A DNA stretch of 64,000 bases, taken from Candidatus Heimdallarchaeota archaeon (GTDB taxonomy: Archaea; Asgardarchaeota; Heimdallarchaeia; JABLTI01). A program made the translations under genes and the position numbers. Positions within the stretch are counted from its first letter, which is position 1, and each line of letters begins with the position of its first letter. The notes beneath the pieces were generated by a model. That model worked only from the letters and a program-made list of their open reading frames with translations, was not told the DNA's origin and made no database searches. This document shows positions 15,508-23,529 of the stretch, in pieces. Location of the stretch: NCBI GenBank assembly GCA_018238155.1, contig JABCTZ010000022.1, forward strand, positions 1-64,000, in the 5' to 3' direction.

Positions 15508-16515
15508 ATGAATTTAAAAGTAATGAAAAAGAATTATTTTATATTATTTTTAATTTTGTTGGTATTTTTTTCACCGCTCTTGCTTAATGACTATTCACAA
15601 GCAATTATAGACGATGGAAATACTACCACCGATCTTGAACCTACTGCTGCTCCACAATTTATCCTTGAAGAAGTGGGATAACTCGATGATTCTGGAAATC
15701 CAGAAGACGTTTTTATCTCAGGGAAGTATGCTTATGTTGCTTCGAGTTGGCAGGGATTAAAAATAATTGATATTAGTTGCATCAATAATCCTGTTGAGGT
15801 GGGTTAGTTTGTTGATGGTGGTTCTGCACGTAGTGTTTCCGTATCAGGAGGATATGCCTTTGTTGCGGATAGTACTGATGGTCTTGAAATCATAGACGTT
15901 AGCGATCCTTCAACACTTACGGAAGTGGGTCAGACAATTGATGGTGGGAATGCTTTAGACGTTGTTATTTCGGGTGATTTTGTATTTATTGCTGATGAAA
16001 CTGAAGGACTAAAGATCGTAGACATTAGTGATCCAAGCAATCCTGTTAAGGTAGGGCAAGTCGCAGACGGAGGTTCCGCTCAAGGAGTATATGTTACCGG
16101 GGATTATGCCTTTGTGGCAGATTATTCGGATGGTTTGGAAATCTTCAGAGCTGGATATAATGGAGATGACTTGACAGATTTTGAAGAAATTCATCAATAT
16201 TTCACAGATCCAAGTGATGACGATAGCGATGATGACAATTTGATAGATGGGGATGAAGTGTTTACTTATTTGACTGATCCTCTCGATGTTGATTCTGATT
16301 CGGATGGATTTTCCGATTATGAAGAGATACTCAATAACACCAATCCTACAGACCCAAATGATTATCCAGTTACACCTCCACCAGTTACCATTACTCTCCC
16401 GCTTGAAACAACAACTGTTACCGAATCTTCAGGTAAAGTACTTATTTCAGTACTTGGTATTTCATTTGCAGCACTATTTGCAGTGGTTGTTTTGTTCCGT
16501 AAAAAGACAACCTAA
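15508..16515 (+). pseudogene. LVIVD-repeat surface protein broken by two nonsense codons
   Basis: From ATG 15508 one frame of 336 codons encodes a signal peptide (NYFILFLILLVFFSPLLL), four LVIVD beta-propeller repeats, an Asp-rich calcium-binding stretch, a Pro/Thr linker and a C-terminal membrane anchor ending in RKKTT. It is cut by TAA at 15679-15681 and TAG at 15805-15807. Both stops fall at the same repeat position, after the VG of EVG, where the two intact repeats have Gln (VGQTIDGG, VGQVADGG). Thus CAA to TAA and CAG to TAG explain both. The longest uninterrupted piece starts at 15925. It is a short relative of the protein at 1-2304. Confidence 0.8.
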
Positions 16516-16697
16516 CTTTTCTTTTCTCCCTAGTAACTCTATACTAGGTATTTTCTCTCTTTTTTCTAATTTTACTTTAAACGAAATACTCAACCGGTTA
16601 GCACCCTAACATTTGGATTATAATTAATTAGCAGGAATTTTCCCAAAACGGAATCTTTTTTTAATAGAAAACTAAAAGCAATTTGATTGTGATTTGA

Positions 16698-16847
16698 ATG
16701 AGTGATTTAGATAACATTGAACGAGAAATTGAAGGTTTACAAAGAACCATCTCTGAAGTTCAGAGAACTTTAGAATACTTATCAAGGAATTTAGAAAGTT
16801 ATCTTGAACGTATTGCACGTTCACTTGAGAAAATTGCTGACAAGTAA
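16698..16847 (+). CDS. Small coiled-coil protein, 49 aa
   Basis: A short frame starting MSDLDNIEREIEGLQRTI and ending in LERIARSLEKIADK, with a clear heptad pattern of Leu/Ile, predicted to be one long coiled coil. It is convergent with the 7TM protein gene. The minus-strand frame over the same bases is Gln/Phe-rich and not protein-like. Function unknown; such short helices often act as oligomerisation partners. Confidence 0.55.
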   Translation: MSDLDNIEREIEGLQRTISEVQRTLEYLSRNLESYLERIARSLEKIADK

Positions 16848-17013
16848 TTTGAAAAGCAATTATTTTATTAAACAATGGCTTTTTTTTCATAAAAAATTCA
16901 GTTCATTTTTTCTATGTTTAAAAACAGAAAAAGATTGAATTGTTTTTTCTTTTCTTTTCAATGGATAAATACAAATGAATTAGAAAAAATTCAACTGTCC
17001 TTTTGCAGTTGAA

Positions 17014-18093
17014 CTACGTTGTTTTTTTCACGGGAACACCATATGGTAAATAATCATCTATTAGTTTTGAAATTTCTTCGTGCTCCATGTCAGGTTTATA
17101 ATTAGACATTACTTGGTCCAAACCTCGATGAATTAGGCTTGTAGGATACTTACAAGCAATAAATCCAGCATATTTTCCGCGTTTATCTAGGATAAGCGAA
17201 TATTCTCCTAGGTCAATTGCCCGTGGAAAAACTTCTTCACCGACTAGCTCTGAAGCAAAAGTAGCAATAGCGGTTGCAACACCTGAGATAAGATGTTCAT
17301 TCATTTTATGAGGTGTTTCGAAGATTCCTTGGTAGAGATTAAGACCTATATCATTGTAGATATTAATAGAGATAACTTGTGAGGAACCATAAAGAGCGGT
17401 TTTTCCTCCAATAATCATACCTGCGGTAATCAAAGCTGTTCCAACACTAGTAGTTATTAATTCAGAGTGGAGAAGTACTTTCTGTAAATCTACAAATATA
17501 AATCTTAAAGCATAAACTAAGATACTAGCATAAAAAGCTACAATAACTCCAGCAATCAAGAAGTTAATACCTCTTTTATATTTCTTATTTACAATCGATC
17601 TCTGACGAATAAGATGCCATAAGAAGAATGTCCCTGCAAGAACTACACCACCAGCTAGACAAATAATCCAAATAATATTGGTTGAAGATTTTGCAACATC
17701 CAAAGTGCTATCATATTCTACCTTAAATACACCTTGAGAGAAAGTGATACCAAAAACTCCACCAAAAAGAAGAAAAACAATGTAAAGTGCAACCTGTTTT
17801 ATAGGTTTTAAGCCACTCAAAGAACTAGCGAAAAGAACACTGCAAATCATCGCAAAACCATTAGCAATTATACCTATTTGAACAAAAATTAAAGTCAAAC
17901 TATTATCTGAGGGATTACTAAAGATTATCTGTAAAATACCGGCAATGACCCAAATGGCAATAAATATTTCTAAGCTAAGAAAATAGTACACAGCACTTGA
18001 TTTCAAACTCCACTGTTTCACAATAATCGTTATTATTCCAAAGAGCATTATTACTAAAGAAATTGAACTGTAAATAAGGGAAAGAATGTTCAT
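17014..18093 (-). CDS. Seven-transmembrane protein with C-terminal Roadblock/longin-like sensor domain
   Basis: A 359-residue membrane protein. Seven hydrophobic helices can be counted in residues 5-235 (starting SLIYSSISLVIMLFGIITII and ending ITTSVGTALITAGMIIGG), the layout of the 7TM sensory module of microbial receptors. The cytosolic 120 residues (ISINIYNDIGLNLYQGIFET, then HLISGVATAIATFASELVG and LILDKRGKYAGFIACKY) look like a Roadblock/longin-type alpha-beta domain, which in Asgard archaea often contacts small GTPases. No kinase domain follows. A membrane receptor linked to GTPase signalling is my inference. The gene ends in TAG. Confidence 0.65.
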   Translation of the reverse strand: MNILSLIYSSISLVIMLFGIITIIVKQWSLKSSAVYYFLSLEIFIAIWVIAGILQIIFSNPSDNSLTLIFVQIGIIANGFAMICSVLFASSLSGLKPIKQVALYIVFLLFGGVFGITFSQGVFKVEYDSTLDVAKSSTNIIWIICLAGGVVLAGTFFLWHLIRQRSIVNKKYKRGINFLIAGVIVAFYASILVYALRFIFVDLQKVLLHSELITTSVGTALITAGMIIGGKTALYGSSQVISINIYNDIGLNLYQGIFETPHKMNEHLISGVATAIATFASELVGEEVFPRAIDLGEYSLILDKRGKYAGFIACKYPTSLIHRGLDQVMSNYKPDMEHEEISKLIDDYLPYGVPVKKTT

Positions 18094-18169
18094 AAACAGT
18101 AATTATACTACCTAATTATATAATTTCCTTTCTCGGAAAATGACTGTTAAAAGAAAAAAAGAAGAGAGA

Positions 18170-18191
18170 AAAGACTCACAAAAGAGTCTTT
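18170..18191 (-). terminator. Terminator hairpin attached to ppdK fragment 1
   Basis: AAAGACTC and GAGTCTTT pair around a 6-base loop; on the minus strand a T-rich tract follows. The same hairpin with the same loop follows the intact ppdK gene at 38368-38389, showing that the duplicated segment includes the terminator. Confidence 0.65.
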
Positions 18192-18202
18192 AGAGATATA
18201 AT

Positions 18203-18520
18203 TTAAGAGCACCATTGTTGATAACTGAATGCGCAGCTGCTAATCGAGCAATGGGAACTCTGAGAAGAACAACTGACATAATCCAAACCAGTGCGATAAC
18301 AGAAGCCAATGGATTTAGGTTCTCCACCTTGCTCACCACAGATACCTATCTCGATATCATTTTTGCCTTTGTGGCCTTCTTCGACCATTATCTCCATTAA
18401 CTTACCAATGCCATTTTGTTCAATAGAAACAAAAGGATCAGCATCAAGGATGCCAAGATCTAAATAGAGATTGATGAATTTGCCAGCATCATCTCGAGAG
18501 AAGCCAAGACCCATTTGTGG
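18203..18520 (-). pseudogene. ppdK: ppdK C-terminal fragment 1
   Basis: Encodes about 105 residues matching the C-terminus of pyruvate phosphate dikinase from GFSRDDAGKF onward, including the catalytic-Cys motif IEIGICGEQGGEPKSI. It lacks the first about 795 residues. A 2-base deletion near 18260 shifts the frame after LDYVSCS, so the natural end is garbled. The fragment resembles fragment 2 (ILDADPFVSIEQNGIG versus ILDEDPFVSIEQDGIG) more than the intact ppdK. At its upstream edge the match stops at CAAATG, next to TGGAGGA on the plus strand. It lies downstream of the resident ppdK, as expected for a gene end displaced by an insertion. Confidence 0.85.
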
Positions 18521-18570
18521 AGGATTACAAAATTTAATATTAAAAAAGAAAAAACTAAAAAATACTGAAG

Positions 18571-20157
18571 CTATTTCCGTTTCTTATAAAAAATGAGTAC
18601 GACGAGTAGCATGACAAATATGAATGCTAGGAACCCGTATAAGAATTTATATTGAGCAGAGGAGGGTTGGAGGGGCTCAATAAATACCGTAACAAAACCT
18701 TCACTCATTACATACCTATTGTCAAAAGCATTTTGTTTAGGGAAATCAGTTGAACGTGTTGTGCCCGTGACATAACAATACCCATATTCTGTAACTGCAA
18801 TACCAGACCCTTCATCTGAAAGAATTCCGCCAAGATAGGTGCTCCAAAGTAGAAAACCGTCAGAAGAGTATTTAGTAACAAAAGCGTCGTACTCACCACT
18901 TTTGGAACTATCATAAGTGTTCTTCGTGGGAAAATTGGTGGAACAAGTCTCACCTGTCACATAGCAACTGCCATCACTGGTCGCAGCAATAGCAAAACCA
19001 CGATCAACACCATTCCCGCCAAGAAAAGTACTCCAGAGAAGAGAGCCATCAGTAGCAAACTTGACAACAAACGCATCACCCCATATATCAAGAGTATTAT
19101 TATAAGCATTCAGGGAGGGAAAATCGATTGAACCAGTAAAGCCTGTCACATAACAACTGCCATCCCTTACAACAGTAATACCACAAGCTTCATCCCACCA
19201 AACCCCGCCAAGATAGGTGCTCCAGAGAAGAGACCCTTGTGTAGAAAACTTAGTAATAAAGGCATCCAAATCACCATTTGATGTACTATCATAAGCGTTT
19301 TGTGTAGGAAAATCAGTTGAACCAGTAATACCCGCGACATAACAGATCCCATCCTCAGTAACAGCAATACCTTGCCCATGATCCACTCCACTGCCTCCAA
19401 GGTAGGTGCTCCAGAGAAGAGCACCAGCAGCAGAGAACTTGGTAACAAAGCCATCAAGAGACCCACCATTAAAAGTACTATCGTACGCATTCTTGGTGGT
19501 AGGAAAATTATTTGAATTAGTATATCCCGATACATAGCAACTACCATCGCCAGCAATAGCAATACCATACGGATCTTCATTACTACTCCCGCCAAGGTAA
19601 GTACTCCAGAGAAGTGAGCAATTTGATGAGAATTTAGCAACAAAAATATCTTCCTTACCGCTGAAGGTGCTATTAAAGGCATGCAGGGTGGGGAAATCGC
19701 AGGAATTAGTAAAACCTATGACATAACAACTGCCATCAGCAGCAACAGTAACATCATACCCATAATCCCAGTTATTCCCACCGAAGTAGGTACTCCACAG
19801 AAGTGAACCATTAGCAGCAAACTTCATCAGAAAGGCGTCTGTATCACCATTATAAGTGCTATCAAAAGCACTCTTAGTAGAGAAATCACTCGATTCAGTT
19901 AATCCTGTGACATAACAACTGCCATCATCAGTGACAGCAACACCTTTCCCACTATCCTTTGCACTGCCTCCAAGGAAAGTACTAAAATGTAACGTGAGAT
20001 TGGTTGCAGATACAGCAGCACTTGAAACGGGGAGATTAAAGCCGGTAAAAGGAAAGACCTGTCGAGGGATTGAAAAAAATAACACACTTATGAGAAGGGC
20101 AATGTTTAAACAATTTGCTACCAAACGCACTTTTTTTTCCAAGATGAATGACACCAA
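18571..20157 (-). CDS. SBBP-repeat beta-propeller surface protein
   Basis: A 528-residue exported protein. It has an N-terminal signal peptide (CLNIALLISVLFFSIP), nine or so SBBP repeats of about 48 residues with the recurring core LLWSTYLGGS, then GIAVTEDGICYVAGIT and STDFPTQNAYDST, and a C-terminal membrane anchor ending in FYKKRK. These repeats form beta-propellers on microbial surfaces. It is cargo of the smaller ppdK-linked insertion, between ppdK fragments 1 and 2, and is followed upstream by a secreted protease. It ends in TAG right after the anchor, a natural stop. Confidence 0.88.
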   Translation of the reverse strand: MVSFILEKKVRLVANCLNIALLISVLFFSIPRQVFPFTGFNLPVSSAAVSATNLTLHFSTFLGGSAKDSGKGVAVTDDGSCYVTGLTESSDFSTKSAFDSTYNGDTDAFLMKFAANGSLLWSTYFGGNNWDYGYDVTVAADGSCYVIGFTNSCDFPTLHAFNSTFSGKEDIFVAKFSSNCSLLWSTYLGGSSNEDPYGIAIAGDGSCYVSGYTNSNNFPTTKNAYDSTFNGGSLDGFVTKFSAAGALLWSTYLGGSGVDHGQGIAVTEDGICYVAGITGSTDFPTQNAYDSTSNGDLDAFITKFSTQGSLLWSTYLGGVWWDEACGITVVRDGSCYVTGFTGSIDFPSLNAYNNTLDIWGDAFVVKFATDGSLLWSTFLGGNGVDRGFAIAATSDGSCYVTGETCSTNFPTKNTYDSSKSGEYDAFVTKYSSDGFLLWSTYLGGILSDEGSGIAVTEYGYCYVTGTTRSTDFPKQNAFDNRYVMSEGFVTVFIEPLQPSSAQYKFLYGFLAFIFVMLLVVLIFYKKRK

Positions 20158-20348
20158 AGAAATGATTATCCATATTTCTTAAAAGATTTGTGACTATTAT
20201 TTTACATGCTGTTTTGTAACTCAAAAAATACTATTTATTATAAATAGCCTGATTGTGTTTAAAATGGTACAATTTTCAAACAGATGAATAATATAAGAAA
20301 AAGTAAAAAAAAGGATGTTAAAAACATTTATTTCCTTTCTTTATCCTA

Positions 20349-21269
20349 TTAATTAAACCACACATAGCTTGAGAAATCTCTTTTCTGCGGGTATCGATTA
20401 GAACAGTAATTACTAGCATGATTGAAAGCTGCGACGGCAGTACCTCCATCGGATATTTTGTCAAAGAAGCGATAAGAGAATTCCCCTTCAATATAACTGT
20501 ATCCACTACGATATTTTGCTTCATGTGTTTCATTAGTGGAAGACATTGCTAAATAGGGACTAGCTGCAAAATCGTCTGCCCAATCGCCAGAATAACACGA
20601 ATCAACAAGAAGACATTTCCTAGGTGCATCCCAAGCGTTCATATAACCTCGGAATTCATTGGAGTAAACATTATATGTTCCTTCACCTGCCTTAAAATCT
20701 ATATAAGAATGATTTCCATCGTTTAATCCATGTCCCATAATATAGACAAAAATAGTATCCACATAAAGTTCATAGTTATCTATAGTTTGACAAGCTGAAG
20801 CAACATTCAAACTATTTTCAAATTTGAAAAACTTTGTATAGCCTTCTCCTCCTAATATGCCTATGTACCTATTAATTGTATTTGGATGACAGGCATTAGT
20901 TACATAGAAAAAGACAGCTATTTTTTCAGGTTTTGCTTCAAGTTCGAAATTATAGGTTCCTCCAGTATAGACTTTTTTTGTTTCAGGATAATAGCGTGTA
21001 TTCGAAGAAGCAGATAAATAATACGGTGAGTTGCCACTAAGTGTCACAGAGATACTATAATAACCTTCACTATTTGTTGTAGTAAATCCTAAGAAATTAT
21101 AGTATGAATCAGAAAGCGTTACACTGGCACCACTGACAGGATTGCCTTCGTTATTTTCAACATACCCACTAAAGGTTGTTGCACCTTGTACTTTAACAAA
21201 AGTTGTCATCATTCCAGCTAAGACTATGACTAAAACAATAAAACTAATTCCTTTTTTCAATTTAAACAT
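20349..21269 (-). CDS. Secreted caspase/legumain-like cysteine protease with carboxypeptidase-regulatory domain
   Basis: A 306-residue secreted protein. Signal peptide at residues 7-29; a beta-sandwich (TTFSGYVENNEGNPVSGASV) of the carboxypeptidase-regulatory/CnaB type up to about residue 112; then a caspase-fold (clan CD) domain. The catalytic pair is visible as His180 in VYIMGHGLND and Cys225 in LLVDSCYSGDW. The strong Shine-Dalgarno AAGGAGGAGG precedes the ATG. Clan CD proteases include legumains, gingipains and metacaspases. It could process the neighbouring surface protein or act on other cells; both are inference. It lies in the small insertion bounded by ppdK fragments. Confidence 0.8.
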   Translation of the reverse strand: MFKLKKGISFIVLVIVLAGMMTTFVKVQGATTFSGYVENNEGNPVSGASVTLSDSYYNFLGFTTTNSEGYYSISVTLSGNSPYYLSASSNTRYYPETKKVYTGGTYNFELEAKPEKIAVFFYVTNACHPNTINRYIGILGGEGYTKFFKFENSLNVASACQTIDNYELYVDTIFVYIMGHGLNDGNHSYIDFKAGEGTYNVYSNEFRGYMNAWDAPRKCLLVDSCYSGDWADDFAASPYLAMSSTNETHEAKYRSGYSYIEGEFSYRFFDKISDGGTAVAAFNHASNYCSNRYPQKRDFSSYVWFN

Positions 21270-21488
21270 TTTTCCTCCTCCTTACTGTCATTAAACTAAA
21301 AAATGTTCAATTAAATATATATGAAATAATTATTTAAATCTTTTTAAAAAATTAGATGCTTTTAATAAAAAATGAATAGCTTATACCAAACATTTGTATT
21401 ATATATTGAACAATTAAATGAAAAAATTAAAAAACAAAAAAAAAGAAAAAATAAATCTCTCATTAAAGATTCACTAATTTTATATGAT

Positions 21489-21827
21489 TTACTTTCGAGC
21501 ACTGTTATTGATAACAGCATGTGTAACAGCAAAACGAGCAACGGGAACTCTGAGGGGAGAACAACTAACGTAATCCAAACTAATGCGATAACAGAAATCA
21601 ATGGATTTTGGTTCACTACCTTGTTCGCCACAAATACCTATCTCAATATCTTTGTTACCTTCATGACCACCTTTGACAGTCATTTCCATAAGTTGACCAA
21701 TACCATCTTGTTCAATGGAAACAAAAGGATCTTCGTCAAGAATGCCAAGATCAAGGTATAAACCAATGAACTTACTAGCATCATCTCGAGAGAAGCCAAG
21801 GCTCATTTGATGGAGGAAGTATATCAT
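21489..21827 (-). pseudogene. ppdK: ppdK C-terminal fragment 2
   Basis: An intact 112-codon frame matching the last about 105 residues of PPDK, from QMSLGFSRDDASKF through EIGICGEQGSEPKSIDF to the natural end INNSARK. It lacks the nucleotide-binding, swivelling-His and most of the PEP-binding domains and cannot be a functional dikinase. The frame opens with ATG 21827, which overlaps the metallophosphatase stop (ATGA). The ppdK homology starts at the same codon as in fragment 1 and sits beside the same TGGAGGA motif. It marks the boundary between the small and the large insertions. Confidence 0.85.
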
Positions 21828-22465
21828 AACGAATTAAATCTCTTAGCTGTGAAGGAATTCTTTTCTTGGTCATCAATAAGAATAATATAACCGGTATCAT
21901 TGCTTTCATTTGCTGTTGAAACCCAGCAACCTGTACAATAGATTTTCAATGGTTCATGATAAAATCGTTTGTGCAAATGACCAAAGATAAGATAGTCTTC
22001 TGATTGTATTCTTGGAAACCAAGAAACAGGATGATTGATCAAATTCTGTTTCGTACGTTCTGCACCTACTTTTGCATGTTCCCCTGCTTCTGAGTTATAG
22101 TATAGACCAATATTGTTTCCATGAATAATTACAATTCGACCTATTTTTGTTGAAAGAAGACAATAATCATTTAACAGCAAACCGGGGAAGGAGTGAAGGA
22201 GCTTTACTTCGTGTTTCATACCACCATATACAAAGAACAATTTTTCAAAGAATCCTTTATCTTTTGCGATGGTTAAAAAATCTCTGAACATCTCTCTTGT
22301 TTCTTTTGTATCATTGTCTACTATATCACCTGCAAGAACAATAATATCCACTTGAGGACCAATTATTTTCATCGAATTATAAAACTCTTCAACTAAAGCA
22401 TCCTTTCGTCCAATGTGAACATCACTTGTAACTGCAATCTTCAATTTAGCACCTTCTCTAACCAT
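21824..22465 (-). CDS. Calcineurin-like metallophosphatase with altered motif III
   Basis: A 213-residue metallophosphoesterase. Motifs: DVHIGRKD (I), VLAGDIVDN (II), IIHGNN (IV) and FGHLHKRF (V) are present. Motif III, normally GNHD/E, reads YGGMKHE, so the metal-bridging Asn is missing or displaced. Activity may be reduced or altered. Last gene of the Cas1/helicase operon; it overlaps the preceding helicase-part gene by 25 bases. Its stop lies within a few bases of the ppdK fragment, so the operon reaches right to the end of the inserted segment. Relatives include Mre11- and YfcE-type nucleases and phosphodiesterases; the substrate is unknown. Confidence 0.8.
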   Translation of the reverse strand: MVREGAKLKIAVTSDVHIGRKDALVEEFYNSMKIIGPQVDIIVLAGDIVDNDTKETREMFRDFLTIAKDKGFFEKLFFVYGGMKHEVKLLHSFPGLLLNDYCLLSTKIGRIVIIHGNNIGLYYNSEAGEHAKVGAERTKQNLINHPVSWFPRIQSEDYLIFGHLHKRFYHEPLKIYCTGCWVSTANESNDTGYIILIDDQEKNSFTAKRFNSL

Positions 22466-23475
22466 TTAAGTAAGAATGTTTTTGGATTATATTGGAAGAT
22501 TTTCGCTAAATCACCAAAGCAAGCTCCACACCCAACAGAGCAGTCACAGCTAACCAATTTGTTGAGTATACTCCGCAACAACAGTTCCAAATGAAGGAAT
22601 ATTTTTTGACTATTCCCACTGGGTCCAGCAAGGTCATATATGGCAATAGCTTCATTTCCTTTTTTCCAGGAGAGAGAATTCACTAATTCCTTATTCGAGA
22701 TGTTCAATTCTCTAGTGACTTCTAATAGCAATACTTTGGCAATTAATCTTAGAAAATGAAACCGCTCAAAATAAAAGTGCTTCAAAACATCTTGCAAGAT
22801 ATTTTCTGGAAAGGAAATAACTATTCCTGTAGAATTTTCTGTAAAAACGATATCTGAAGAAACTTTCAGATGATCATTTTTCAAATCAATTGGAAGAAAA
22901 CCTGTCACGGGATTATATGAATTAATAACTGAAGGTTTTTGAACAATCTGTAAATCACCGCATTGTATCGTCATTTTTTGAAAGGATACTTCTTGGGTAA
23001 ATCGACCGAAGGAAAATTCAGGAGAGAAACACTTGTTCTTCTCAATTTTGGATACATCAAATGAATTTTTTTGTATTAGCAATTCTTCAACAATAATCTT
23101 CTTTCGTCTTTGATCTATTGTTTTTACAGACCAAAAACGTCCATCATTTATTAGCAGATTACCAGGTAAAGCTTCTCTCAGCACTTTACGCGCATCTATG
23201 GTAAATATTGCGTTTTTGTCTTGTTGTTGTTTCACAGACCATTTAGGGGGAATAGCTCGTAAACTATAATTCCTCAAAAAGAGTTCTAATTCAACATATG
23301 AACCAATATTGACACAATTTTCAGTTAATGTCAAAATTCCATTTGTAATTAGGAAGGTAATCGCTTGTCTCAATATTTTATACATTTTATCTTGAGTGAT
23401 TTGATCTGAAATGGCATTACAATAAAGAGAAGTCAAATCATCAAGATGAGTGACACCGTAAGCAATTGCCAACAA
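22441..23475 (-). CDS. C-terminal part of an MrfA/Hrq1-like helicase (DUF1998/MZB domain)
   Basis: This 344-residue frame carries the C-terminal region of MrfA/YprA/Hrq1-type SF2 helicases. The N-terminal part is winged-helix-like; the region ALPGNLLINDGRFWSVKTI matches the accessory beta domain; the end AIAIYDLAGPSGNSQKIF then CDCSVGCGACFGDL matches the four-Cys zinc-binding MZB/DUF1998 domain. It is in the same frame as the upstream helicase gene, separated only by one TAG and 18 further codons. The first start codon is a weak TTG. It is probably one gene interrupted by a nonsense codon; two polypeptides are possible. Confidence 0.75.
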   Translation of the reverse strand: MLAIAYGVTHLDDLTSLYCNAISDQITQDKMYKILRQAITFLITNGILTLTENCVNIGSYVELELFLRNYSLRAIPPKWSVKQQQDKNAIFTIDARKVLREALPGNLLINDGRFWSVKTIDQRRKKIIVEELLIQKNSFDVSKIEKNKCFSPEFSFGRFTQEVSFQKMTIQCGDLQIVQKPSVINSYNPVTGFLPIDLKNDHLKVSSDIVFTENSTGIVISFPENILQDVLKHFYFERFHFLRLIAKVLLLEVTRELNISNKELVNSLSWKKGNEAIAIYDLAGPSGNSQKIFLHLELLLRSILNKLVSCDCSVGCGACFGDLAKIFQYNPKTFLLKWLEKVLN

Positions 23476-23529
23476 GAGGTATCCTTGAGTTATCCGAAAA
23501 TTATCCCGGGAAAATATCAGAGGAGGAAG

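Noticed and set aside
16672..16890. 72-aa minus-strand frame
   Set aside because: It covers the plus-strand coiled-coil gene, which has the better start and heptad pattern.
18708..19682. Alternative minus-strand frames inside the SBBP gene
   Set aside because: They arise from the repeated DNA of the SBBP gene and lack conserved content.
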